In this document: positions 9,432 to 20,330 of the stretch, one piece after another
Numbering within the stretch: the first letter of the stretch is position 1
How the letters are laid out: each line of letters begins with the position of its first letter
NCBI GenBank assembly: GCA_034509735.1
Contig: JACGWO010000011.1
Coordinates: 12,433,866-12,497,865 of the forward strand
DNA: 64,000 bases
From: Sesamum alatum
Lineage: Eukaryota; Streptophyta; Magnoliopsida; Lamiales; Pedaliaceae
Direction: 5' to 3'
The notes under the pieces: model-generated
The model's database searches: none
The model's input: the letters and a program-made list of their open reading frames with translations, nothing else
Told to the model about the DNA's origin: nothing
Made by a program: the position numbers and the translations under genes

Positions 9432-12400
9432 TTAATTTGTTGAAGATTGTTCAATGACTAAGGTTGAGGTACTACAAAGATACTGCTTCAGAAGGCTGAT
9501 TTCATGAGCTACATCCAGCATAGTTGGCCGGGTGGACGGGTTGTGCTGCGTGCAGATTAGGCCGAGCTCTATCAGTTCTAAGATAACGTCGGTCCATATC
9601 TTCCTGTCAAAAAGAACCAGGGCACGTGGTGCATATCTCACCATGGCGTCCTCAACAATTGGCTCGAGCTTGTTGGGATATCGACTCTTAACACAATCGT
9701 GCAAGCTTGAACCTTCTTGGAAAAGTACGTCTGTGGGGCGTTTTCCTGTTACCATCTCTAATAAAAGAACCCCATAGCTGTAGACGTCGCCTTGTGGTGA
9801 AGCATGCTTTCCCATTCCATATTCTGCCATTGGTATGCCACAAATAGTAATTAAGTTCAAGCATCATGGTACTAAAGAGAACAGACTTTTAGAGACGAAT
9901 AGTCAAACCAAAGATGGATTTACAGACAAAAGAGATTCAGTTCGAACATTATTAAATCTTGAAATGAGACATTATTTGACTGCTGGAAGAACACACTTTT
10001 CCAGGGACCTCTCTTGGTGTATAATAGTTTCTTCGTAATTATCTTGAGAAACAATGGAAATTATCATAATCTGAAAAATTGCACACCTAAAAGAAAAGTA
10101 AACTCATGATCATATTTTGTACATTTTTTTTTATATAGTTCCTAATTATGTACTGAGGACTTTTTTCGTGTACTGTTGATCTTGATTGTGGAAAACAGAA
10201 AATGATTTTGCAGTGAAGAATTTCCAAGACTGATGGCAATAATCCCCTAAGTTTCAGACAAGATAAGTGAATAATGACTTATGTTACTTACCGGGAGCGA
10301 TATAACCAACCGAGCCACATAGCAAACCATCTGTAGAGTCATAGGATGCTGAATCATCGACAAAACCATCGGCACCTTTTACCAGTCTTGCAATACCAAA
10401 ATCAGTGACCAAAGCTGTCATGTCATCGTCGAGTAGAATATTGCTCGGTTTGAGGTCACAATGCACCACTTTGACTGGAGAATGGTGATGCAGATAGGCC
10501 ATTCCTTCTGCAACATCACTGCAAATCCTCACCAGCTGAACGAGATCCAGCCCGTGTTTCAATCCATGGCTAGGATAAAGATGGTCCTCAAGGCTTCCAT
10601 TTGGCATCAATGGAAGGACAAGGGCCTTAAAATCAGGCCTGCTGCATGTTGTTATGATCCTGATCAAATTTCTGTGCCTGGTTCTTTTCAATACTTGGCA
10701 TTCCCTCTTAAAGCTCCCCGAAATTTCTCCAGCTGCTTTAGAATGCAGAACTTTAACAGCTATCCTCGTGTTATCTCGAAGAACTCCCTTGTAAACATGG
10801 CCAAATCTGCCTGATCCAATTAGGCTCGAGTCACTGAATCCTCTGGTAGCTTCAATAAGCTGTCGACGAGAGATTCTTGGGTATTTTATCTCTTCTCTTG
10901 CTTCTGCCTCGTCTTGAACTACGGCCTTACCCTTTGAGATGGGCAATTGCCTTTTGAACTTTGATCTTAGTACTAGAGGATATCCAACTATACAGAAAAT
11001 GGGGGTGATGAGTAACGAAAGGAGAATCGCCATCAAGAAATGGCGAGCCCGTTTTCTGTGGCAATCTCTCAGACCCTTAATGGAACCACAAAGCCCGTCG
11101 TTTCCCTGGAAAGAACTGACTGTTAGAGATGAAAATGCTCCCTTGTTAGTTATGTTCCCATAGAAGTTGTTGTAGGAAAAGTTGAGCAGAGTCAGGGTTG
11201 ATGATGCCTGAAGAGATTGCGGTATCTCCCCACTTAACTGATTAAAGGAAACATCAAGTTCTTTGAGAAAAGGCAAGCTTCCTATCTTTTCTGGAAATTT
11301 TCCTTCCAAAACATTGTGTGATAAATTGAGGTACTCAAGAGCAATACAGCTTGCAAGTTGTGAAGGTAATGAATCTGACAGATGGTTTGAGGATAGATCA
11401 ATGGCCAGAACCATATTCATTTTGCTCAGCTCCAATGGGATAGGCCCATGAAGATAATTGCTGGATAAGTTCAAATACAACTTCAAACTACTCAAACCAG
11501 CAACTTCACCTGGAATTGTCCCTGAAATGCTATTGTACGAAAGATCAAGAATTTCCAGGTTTGTGCATTTTCCCAGGCTAGGTGGAATGGTTCCCGAGAG
11601 CTGGTTCTCGTAGAGCAAAAGTCTTCTGAGCTGCAGGAGGTTAGCAAAGCTATCCGGGATCGTACCAGAGAGCTTATTTCTCGACAAATCTAGAAGGCCT
11701 AAATGGTGCATATTGCCAAAAGCTGATGGAATGTGACCGGAGAGTGAATTATTCGATAAATAAAGCCTCTCTAGTCTTCCCATTCGGCATAGTTCAGAAG
11801 GTATTGAGCCATTCAGGAGATTGCTAGACAAGTTCAAGAGTGTAAGATTGACAAGATTTGCTATTTGTGGGGGTATTGAACCATAAATAAGATTAGTATC
11901 AAGATTAATCTCTACAAGGGTGGAGAGATCACCAATAATAGAAGGCAACTCTCCTCCAAGGTAATTTCCAGCCAACTCAATTTCTTCCAAGTTAGAGGAA
12001 TTAACCATAGATGCAAAAAAAGGTTTGAGGTCCGTGTTACCATTATGACTCGAAAAGAGGTTGTGGGACAAGTAGAGGATCTTCAAATACGGCATGTTAG
12101 TCAAAATCATGGAAGGTAACTCTCCGGTTAGCAGATTCGACCCGAGTTCAAGCCACTCCAATTTCGAAGAGTTTGAAAGGGCTAATGGAACTTCCCCCAC
12201 GAAACGGTTCGACCAAAGAAGGAGATACCTAAGGTTTCTAAGCTCACATTGACTCTTCAAAGGAATTCTACCACTAAGTGAGTTGTTGGAAAGGTCCAAA
12301 TACTCTAAAGAAGCTGAACCATTACAGAAAAGTGATACAGGAATTTCACCAACCAGCTTGTTACTTCCCAGATCAAGATATTCTAATTGCTGAAGAAATC

Positions 12401-12830
12401 CCACTTCAGCTGGAATCTCCCCATCGAGAAGATTGGATGACAGGCTGAGGCCTCTGAGCTTGTAAAGAGAACCGAGCTCAGCTGGAATCCGGCCCTGGAA
12501 GAAGTTGCCGGACAAATCAAGAACTTTTAGCTCTGAAAGGTTGAAAAGAGCTGGTGAAATAGATCCATGGAGGGACTTGTGACTTAAATTAAGCTCCACC
12601 ACTCTATTCCTATTCATTGCACACCCGACGCCTGCCCATTTGCAGACGCGAATATCAGAAGCGTTCCAGCTTTCTAAAGCGTTCCCAGGGTCGTACGTGA
12701 TGCCAGCCATGAACGAAAGAAGCGAAGCACGATCATTCAAGATTCGAGCATCGTTTTGATCAGAATGTGCCACATAGAAAACTATGATCAAGGAAAGCAA
12801 ATCGAACTTGGAAAATTTGCAGCATCCCAT
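9432..12830 (-). CDS. LRR receptor-like Ser/Thr kinase (At2g24130-like), two exons
   Basis: Membrane receptor kinase. Exon 1 is 12830-10292 and exon 2 is 9823-9432, giving 976 residues (At2g24130 is about 980). The 468-bp intron has a GTAAGT donor and a GGCAG acceptor, and splicing restores the activation-segment motif GYIAPEYGMG across the junction. Domains: signal peptide about 1-27; LRR N-cap with CKWAGVGC; roughly 20 LRRs to about 590, with many LxxLxLSxNxLxGxIP units; transmembrane segment about 597-621; kinase with glycine loop GSGRFGHVYKG from 672, VAIK-type Lys693, Glu710, catalytic loop HCDLKPSN at 790-797 and DFG at 810-812. HCD instead of HRD makes it a non-RD kinase, a class enriched in immune receptors. 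The ligand is unknown. All catalytic residues are present and there are no internal stops. Confidence 0.95.
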
Positions 12831-12946
12831 TAGTTCTTTTGATCAGTTTTCAGGGTTTTCAAGAAAGGTTTGAAGTTAACAATATTGAAACTCATCAAGA
12901 AATAGATTGGAAGTGTTGGAAATGCATGCACTTCCAAACTGTTGTA

Positions 12947-12960
12947 AACTTATATATAGG
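12947..12960 (-). promoter_or_regulatory. TATA box of the receptor kinase gene
   Basis: On the minus strand the sequence reads CCTATATATAAGTT, about 120 bp upstream of the ATG at 12830, a normal plant spacing for a TATA box plus a 5' leader. It is the only strong TATA-like element between the ATG and the MITE at 13020. Confidence 0.6.
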
Positions 12961-13019
12961 GATTAAGGGATGTCAAGAGATATGATCTGTCCGATACTAA
13001 GAAGCAAATGCTGGAATTC

Positions 13020-13393
13020 CGGAAAAATACTTTTTTATCCCGTAAAATTAGGACATTATTTGTTTTGGTACCACAACTTAGGTAGGTGGTTGTTTAGTCC
13101 CATAAAACACGTTTTTCAGTTTTTTTTTGTCCTAACAAATAATATTTTGGGACTAAAAAAACTGAAATACATGTTTTATGAGACTAAAACAGCCACCTAT
13201 GTTTGGGACCAAAGAAACTGAAAAACGTGTTTTATAGGACTAAAATAGCCACCTACCTAAGTTGCACATAATTTTTTGGGACAAAAAAAAACTAAAAAAC
13301 GTGTTTTATAGAACTAAAACAACCACCTACCTAAGTTGTGGTACCAAAACAAATAATTCCCTAATTTTACGGGACCGAAAAAGCATTTTACCC
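13020..13393. mobile_element. Mutator-like MITE in the receptor kinase promoter
   Basis: Terminal inverted repeats: left GGAAAAATACTTTTTTATCC..., right ...CGAAAAAGCATTTTACCC. Flanked by the perfect 10-bp duplication GCTGGAATTC (13010-13019 and 13394-13403). The interior alternates 'gtgttttataggactaaaa' and its complement, so it can fold into a long hairpin. It sits about 60 bp upstream of the TATA box. Confidence 0.85.
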
Positions 13394-13403
13394 GCTGGAA
13401 TTC

Positions 13404-14010
13404 TTTTCTTTATTTTTATGTTTTGTAATGAAATCTTTTGATGCCTAACTGCCGTTGAAGGATAGAACAATACGTTTGGCGCCTTAGATTGTTGACAATC
13501 AACGTTCAACACGTGGGAAGTCATGGTAAGAGGGTGTAAGAATCGTTAGATTAGCCGTCTGACATCTGGTGGTTTAGATGTTGTTAGGCCTAACTATTTA
13601 TATTTGTTTTATGTTTCTTGTAAGAATTGAGTGTATTTAGTGGGCGATGAGTATGATAATCTAGGTTATATACGCAGGCTTAGGAGTTTTGAGGATATAT
13701 ATGATATGATGATGTGGTGACTTTTTCGTTCTGGTATACATGTCGGCTCTCAGCTTAGCTATTATGTGCTTGTTGAGGTCATGATCATCATTTTGAGCTG
13801 ACTCTTGCAAAAAGGGTTTAGAAGTCCACCAAATTTTAGTGCAAATTGTGTTCGTGTCAAACTCGAATTATATATAACGGGTGTAAAACACTGGTTATAT
13901 TTTATATATAAAAAGAATAATCAATTGTATGGTAAATAAAAGGAAAATTCGTATTTTTAATCTCATAAGTTAGGGTCTTTTTCAATATAGTCTTGTTTTT
14001 ACGGGTTTCT
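13404..14010. other. Intergenic, with one MITE end
   Basis: No gene seen. At about 13943 begins an end-like sequence (GGAAAATTCGTATTTTTAAT) resembling the left terminus of another Mutator-like MITE; its right end is not visible, so it was probably broken by the insertion at 14020. Confidence 0.45.
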
Positions 14011-14019
14011 CACGTTGCA

Positions 14020-14374
14020 GGGCAAAATATTTTTTTAGTTCCGTAAGATTATGTTATTATTATTATTTTTTTTTTGTACCACAACTTAGGCAGATGACGA
14101 TTTCAATCCCATAAAATACGAATTTTGGTATTTTTAGTTCCAAAAAATCGTGTGCTTTTCACATGTCTATTAACAGGCATTAACTTGGGACTAAAAAGAC
14201 CTCAAATCGTGTTTTATGGGACTAAAAATACATAAACTCATGGTCACGTTCATTATATTGAGACTAAAAATACCTAAAATCGTGTTTTATGAAACTAAAA
14301 TTGTCACCTGCCTAAATTATGTTACCAAAAAAATAATGATTTAATCTTTTGGGGCTAAAAAAATATTTATTTCC
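14020..14374. mobile_element. Mutator-like MITE
   Basis: Ends GGCAAAATATTTTTTTAGTT... and ...GGGCTAAAAAAATATTTATT followed by TCCC. Flanked by CACGTTGCA (14011-14019) and CACATTGCA (14375-14383), a 9-bp duplication with one difference. The interior contains opposed 'gtgttttatgggactaaa' repeats. Non-coding. Confidence 0.75.
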
Positions 14375-14383
14375 CACATTGCA

Positions 14384-15586
14384 TCATCACACACAAAAAA
14401 AAAAAAATCCTCTTATTGGGATGGACATTTGGAACAGCCAAAAGTGGTCGTAAATCCATCCCAAAATTCCGATGATTTTGTAATGAATTTTACTATTTTT
14501 CGACGGATTCCTTCAATAGACGGCAAAATTGCACAATCCATCAGAAAAAAGAAAAAGTTGTCCCAAAAAATATAATATTTGGGATGGATTTTTCAGGGCC
14601 TAATGATATTGCTCACAAACTCCAATGGCTAGTTTATAACAACTAGGTTTTTTCATCACTAAATCCGTCCCAAAAATTATCGAGAAATAGTCTAACGGCT
14701 ATATTTCAGCGGCTATAATATAATGGCTGTGTCGTTACAAAATTCATCCCAAAAACCATTGAAAAATGGTCAACGACAATATTTCAATGGCTATATATTA
14801 TATGAGCTATATGGCGTCCCTAAATCTGTTACAAATAACAGTATAAATTCGAGTGCGCCTTCTCATTTTTTTTTCTCACTCTCTTGCATCCTACCTATCA
14901 AATTAAGTTGTCAAATCTGAATATATATATATATATATACATATCATCCTTCAATTTTTTTATATTATTTACATCACATATAAATATATATATATATATC
15001 GAATTCGTGCATCTAGAATTTGTGGTTGATCATTCTATTTGGAAAAATTGAGTTGGAGGAGGTGCATCGTTGTCACCAAATAATAAATAATGTAACCATT
15101 TCATTTGAATCTCTCATGTTGTTTTTGGTTTTAATGTCTTATATATTTAATTCTGTATTAATTCATTGGCTTAAAGGCAATTTTCGTCTACGGGTAAATT
15201 ACATTTTTGGTCCCATAAGTAGACTTGTTTTCAATTTTAGTCCCACAATATCTACCATTCGCGAATTACGTCCCATAAGTGGATTTTTTTTCCAATTTTA
15301 GGATTCATTGGGGATTTCCGTTAATGAAGTTAACGAAAGTTGGATCTCCATTAAGTGGACCGATTTTGGAGGGAAATTGACCATCCTTCAACCACTTTTG
15401 GAGCGAAATTAACTCACTTCTTCTTGTTCTGTCAGAAAGTCCGCCGGAAATATTTTCCGACGCCAGGCGAGGTCTTCCTTTTGTCCCAAAATCATCGGAA
15501 ATTCCGGCGAAAACCTTATTAGCGATGAATTTCCGTCGAAAATTCCGTTCCAAATTTCGTCCCAACTAAGCCTTTTATTTGTAGTG
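14384..15586. mobile_element. Degenerate CACTA-like non-autonomous DNA
   Basis: Many short subterminal-type repeats ('atccatccca', 'aaatccgtccc', 'caacggctatattt', later 'ccggaaatattttccgacg'). The block ends TTTTATTTGTAGTG at 15586, a CACTA-type terminus. An A-rich CACACAAAAAA sequence near 14389 may be a decayed left end. A truncated Mutator-like MITE end (GGGTAAATTACATTTTTGG) starts at about 15189. No coding sequence recognised. Confidence 0.45.
14919..14998. repeat. AT dinucleotide microsatellite pair
   Basis: Two (AT)n tracts, at about 14919-14939 and 14981-14998, are separated by AT-rich sequence. Confidence 0.8.
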
Positions 15587-15851
15587 CATCCCATAAGTTA
15601 AAACAAGCCTCTCATGTGTTGGATTCCCACCCACCCCCCAAGCAAGTCTTCTAATGGCCACGTGGCTTCTCAATTAATTATTGGACAGAAAAGTTACAAA
15701 ACTAAAATTGATAATATTATTAACTTAATTATGTGATCCAATGTGAAAACCCTGTAATAAATTGGACTAAATTGAAAAAGAATCTATATGGAACTAAAGA
15801 TACTACTTACCCTAAATGGGCTAATGTTCACGATTTAATGTATTTGGAGGA

Positions 15852-16114
15852 TGATGTGGAAGTGGTTGTTAGTGAAGGATTAATCGGGAAAAATTGCCTT
15901 CGACACAATTGCACCCCAAATCTTTAGAGAGAGAATTTTTGTATGAGTAGTCAAATCAATAAATAGTAGCTTAACATTAAAAAAATAATATATCTCATAT
16001 TTATAGTGGTTTGGTTATTTTATGGTGAGATAGGCTGCATATATTTACCATGTGGTATACGCAGGTTATTACGCTTATGCCCTTGTAAGTAAATTATAAT
16101 TACTATTATATACA
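15852..16114 (-). repeat. 3' LTR of the Tat-type gypsy element
   Basis: Closely similar to 23559-23820. On the minus strand it starts TGTATATAATAG and ends CCACATCA. Just inside it (about 16121-16137) the minus strand carries a purine tract with GAGAGTGGGGGGC, the likely polypurine tract. Confidence 0.8.
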
Positions 16115-16416
16115 TCATACAGCCCCCCACTCTCGGACAGAATACGTTGGACGAAATTGTAATCTGGGCGAGAGTAATTCCTACAGCAGAAGAAACTTAG
16201 TGCATTGAAGACTTGGTGGTGGGTGGGTGGGAGTCCATTAATTATTCTTCCCCCCCCCCCCCCCCCTTTTACCACATTCATCCTTCCCTCCATCAAGAGC
16301 AAACTCTCAAGTAACACTCATGGCTTCCAAAGGTAAATTTTTCCTCCTTTACTAAACTTCTACTTGCAATATTCTTCTTTAGCATTTTCTGCATTGTGCA
16401 ACTATATTGCATTGCC

Positions 16417-18866
16417 ATGTCCGGTGACGAGAATTTTGGTGAGGGTAGTGAGGCGACGCAGTATGAGTGGGCGGTGGTGGGTCGGCGGACGCGTGGGCTG
16501 AGGGTCCGAGGCGCGGCTCTGAGACGGAGAGGGGGCATGGCCCTCCCCCAGCTCGAGGCATCGCGGCCTTGGGCTAGGGGGAGGCCGCCTCCTCCCCGGC
16601 TCGAGGAGGCGCTGCCTCGAGCTGGAGGGAGGTGCCCCCTCCAGCTCGAGGCCATGCCACGGGCTGGGAGAGAGTACCACCCTCCCCTCCCGGTTTTGGG
16701 CAACGCCTCGTGTATTATGATCGCGTCCGGGCTTGCTTCATGTAATTTTTTGTCGGTGGGTGTATTTGATACGCGGGGGATGAATTTTCAATCGACGAGT
16801 AATTTTGGTTTCTCGGAAAATATTTGGGATGATTTCCACTGTGCGGTGACGAGGAACTTTCCCGAGTGTCCTGTCGACTCTTTAAATGATTTGGAGAACT
16901 TGATTGATTTTGATTCACTTAACTCAGGTGGGTTGAATACTTGTCGTGGCAGATGGGAGACCGGTGAATATGAGCGTAATGATAACGACCAGAATGAGGG
17001 TGAGAGTGACGAAGTTAGCAGTGAGAGTGGGGGGTCTGAGAGTGAGGGCGGGGACGAGGAGTACGAGGTTCTCGAGGCAGTTGGGCGTCCGAGTGTAATT
17101 ATGGCCTTGGGAGCTGATAACGCGACATGTCCGCGGGCGCGAGGTGGCCGACGACCCCGAGTGGTGGACGTGGGGACTTGCGACAGCGTTCTTACACGTG
17201 AGCGTTTAGCCTTTATACGGAGGGAGTGTAGGGTGCCTTCCGTGCATAAATTCCTTCTTCCCTCTCCGGGCAGAGGATTAGGCACCCCCCCCCCCCCCGA
17301 TGGATATTTCACGATGTATTCTTCATACTTTGTTTGCGGGTTCTCAATTACTCCCCATCCTCTTTTAGTAGTGTTGATCAAGAGTTACAGGGTTTGTGTT
17401 AGCCAGCTCACGCTGAATTCGTTCATGTATTTCGAGGCTTGGCGGCGGCATTTTCGCGAGATGGGACTTCCCCTGTCGTTAGATAGTTTTCATGCCTTGT
17501 TTTGCATCCGTCGCGTGGCTGAGCTATCTTCCTCTACGGATGACGTTCGAGATTTTTACTTGAGTCACCGCATGGGGTGTATGTTTTTGGACGGGCTCCT
17601 TTCTTCTAAGGGCCCTTTGAAAGAAAAGTTTTTTTTATGTCCAGGACGACGGTTGGGGTTTCGCTACGAATTGGTGTTGTTCGCCGATTTTACATGGGCA
17701 TTGTGCGAAATTCGGTAGACTCCGTGAGGGCTTTATGGCGGCGGGCTTGTTTAGTCGTGTTATACACTTATCACATTATTTCCCCTCTGGTATTGATGTT
17801 TATTTATGTTTTCCTTTATCGTATGTTTGTTTTTTCCCTTTCTACGTGTTGATTCCTTCTTTGTTTTGCCTTCTTCTGCAGGTAAGAAGATGGATGCGGA
17901 TACCGTCGCATTAGGGAGGCTGCCACAAAAGGAAAAGAAGCGTAGCGAACAAGGCTCGGCTCTCCCACCACCCGGTGCATCCGCGAGTTCAGGTGGAGGC
18001 GAGCTCCCATCTTTCTTTTTCGGCGCGTCCGACTCTCGAGCCACGGGGGTTCACTTTGGGGTTTCTCCCCCGCCGAAGAGAGCGAGGGACGTTCCTTCGG
18101 CGCCGGTTCCCGCAGGTGTCCCACGGGGTGGCGTATTTACCGCCGGCGTGAATCCAGTCGTATTGGGACACTGCCGACCTTTCCTTGGTTTGGAACTGCA
18201 CGAGGGATGTAGTGAGAAACTATGATCTAACTCGATTTTGCACCCTAAGTGATGAGCATGTGGATGAGTTGTTGGCCGGGGATGCCGCCTGAGTGAGTTA
18301 CTTATCATTTTACTTCACTATGTTTGTCTTTTGCTCTACGTGTCTAATTTTCATGATCTTTGATTAACTTGTTCGTTGTTTTGTTTGTGTAGTCTCTCAC
18401 CTCAAACACACTAGCCCGAAACCGGCGCTTGGCGAGGAGGGGAGAGACTGACTGATTGGATGCACTTGCGAGGCGGCGTGAGGAGGAGTGCTCGAAGTTA
18501 AAAGAGGAGAGAGACAAGGCACTCGAAGATTTCATCAGGTTGGAGCGCCGCTACGAGCGGGAGGTGACTACCGGGAAGAAGTTTTTGGCCCCCTCATCTG
18601 GAGTTGCTTTTGTCGGCAAGACCAAGGAGGAGGTAGTTTCCGAGTTTCAGGCCTCTGATAGTTTCAAGGGTATCGTAACCGAGAGGGCCATCCCCATCTA
18701 CGAATCTGCCATATATAAGTGTCGCCGTTTTCTTCGTGGTGTTCTTCGCGATAGGGGTCAGATTACTGAAGAGGACATAGTCGGCATTGACCCCGACTTA
18801 AGTGAAGAGGAAGAGGAGGATGCCGGTCCGACTTGCGGCGGAGCCCCCCAGGACGGCGAGTGAAAT
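16417..18866 (+). pseudogene. Antisense extra ORF of the gypsy element (Transposase_28-like)
   Basis: Runs opposite to gag-pol. Exon 1 is open from Met 16417 (or 16396) to 17718. It has a GC-rich repetitive insert (about 16480-16690), an acidic stretch (SESGGSESEGGDEEYE), then a block with VHKFLLPSPGRG, MYSSYFVCGFSI and FMYFEAWRRHFREMGLPL that matches the 'putative gypsy type transposon' domain (PF04195) as I remember it. An intron-like gap ends CTTCTGCAG at about 17881. The middle exon (about 17882-18290) is Pro/Ser-rich and frameshifted. A second gap ends TGTAG near 18392. The last exon (18393-18863) has a heptad-rich coiled coil (LDALARRREEECSKLKEERD) and an acidic tail. Its function in the element is unknown. 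Confidence 0.7.
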
Positions 18867-19455
18867 GAGGGGGGTTGTATTTTTCCCGTATTAGATGTTT
18901 GCTATGTTTATTGATGACTGCGAACCCTCGTTCTGTACTTAAGGGAACTTGATATTTAGGATTTTATTTCCTGTAATCGATGTATTAGAAACTTTACATG
19001 ACTTTATTCCGGCGTCTATAGTCGGATGGTTTGATATGTAATCGGCAGTAGGTATTATGGTATGGAACTTGTGTTTTTTAAGTCATGTTTATCGGAGGTC
19101 GCCTCAAGGGGTGTTTTTGCTCGAGTTCCGGAATTGATCTTTGACCAACTTCAAGGGGGGGGCAAAGTTTTCCGGGGCAACGTTATTTGGGAGGATCTTT
19201 GTGAAGTTTCGTTCGCGTGGTCCGAGGCATTCGTTGATGCCTAAAGGGACCTCTCGAAACCTCAGGGATCTCCATGTCGATAAGTTTCATACTACGGTGG
19301 CAAAATAACTCCATTCATCAAGTTTAAAATCAGTCTTACAAAAGATAAGGAAACTAGCCAAAAAAAAGGGGTGGGGGGAATGAAAGTTCGGCCTCCTATA
19401 CTAGTTCTATTACATACTTGAGTCAAAAGGGGAATTTTGATTTCCCTGCCGTCCT
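18867..19455. other. Spacer between convergent ORFs of the gypsy element
   Basis: No recognisable gene. It lies between the 3' end of the antisense ORF and the integrase stop codon, so it holds the 3' ends of both convergent transcripts. The short frame at 19062-19244 has no identifiable features. Confidence 0.5.
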
Positions 19456-20330
19456 TCAAGGATAATACTTCTTCAAGTTCGCGACATTCCAAGTGCGTGG
19501 GATGTTTTTTCCATCCAAATGTTGCAACTTGTATGCTCCTGCATTCACGATTTCCACGATTTTGTAGGGGCCTTTCCACTTGGGGTCCAACTTTCCCACG
19601 GGACCCGAAGCTTCCGCTTTCCTCAAAAAACCAAATCCCCCACTTGAAAACTTCTTGGCTTTACTTTCGCGTTGTATGCTTTTGCCATCCTGGATTTGTA
19701 CATCTTTCCTTTGCTTCGTCAACTAAGTCCAAGTTTGCCCTTAAACCTTGATCGTTGGAATCTGGATCATAGTATTTGACTCGCCAACTGAGTTCTCCTA
19801 CTTCCGCCGGTGCTACGACTTCTGTTCCGTAGGACAGAGTAAAGGGCGACTCCCGGTAGCAGTCCTCGTGTCGTTCGGTACGCCCATAAAACACTAGGAA
19901 GTTCATCCGCCCATGCTCCTTCGTCATGTGCTAACTCAACGATAAAGTCAGCTAGTACTTGCGCTTTTATGGTCGGCCTGGGGCGAAATTCCAGGCCGAA
20001 TTCACTTAACTCCGTTGCGCACTTGACCATTCTTCCAGAAAGCTCCAGACTAGATAGGACTTGTGTCAAGGGGTGATTTGTCAAGACAATCACCTGGTGC
20101 GACTAGAAGTATGGCCTTAGTTTTCACGCTGCCACAACTAAAGAGAGGGCTAGCTTTTCGATTTGTGAGTACCTACACTCCGCCCCTTGTAACACCTTGC
20201 TCACGTAATACACCGGGTGGTGCTCCTTGCCCTCTTGCCGCACTAGGACTGAACTGACTGTGTTCTACGAAACCCCTAGATAGAGGTTGAGCACTTCCCC
20301 TGTCCAGGGCTTCGTTAAAACCTGCGGCTC
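19456..20330 (-). pseudogene. RNase H fragment joined to integrase C-terminus
   Basis: From about 20330 to 19930 the frame carries the end of RT and the start of RNase H, including KLRPYF, VIVLTNHPLTQVL and ADFIVELAHDE, with a stop and a poorly conserved start. Directly after, at about 19920, the sequence becomes the late integrase block GAWADELPSVLWAYRTT, then ESPFTLSYGTEVVAPAEVG, and a chromo-like tail block KWKGPYKIVEIVNAGAYKL ending in a stop at 19456. Everything normally between (rest of RNase H, zinc finger and most of the integrase catalytic core) is missing. At least two frameshifts split the remainder (about 19870 and 19700). Confidence 0.8.

Noticed and set aside
9835..10038. Plus-strand ORF within the receptor kinase intron
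   Set aside because: Lies in the intron of the opposite-strand gene and shows no domain.
13020..13393. Long hairpin considered as a microRNA precursor
   Set aside because: The hairpin is explained by MITE inverted repeats with a target duplication; no single 21-nt duplex stands out.
16402..17381. Minus-strand ORFs of up to 197 codons opposite the antisense gypsy ORF
   Set aside because: Low-complexity Pro/Ser/Arg shadows of the + strand ORF; the recognisable domain is on the + strand.
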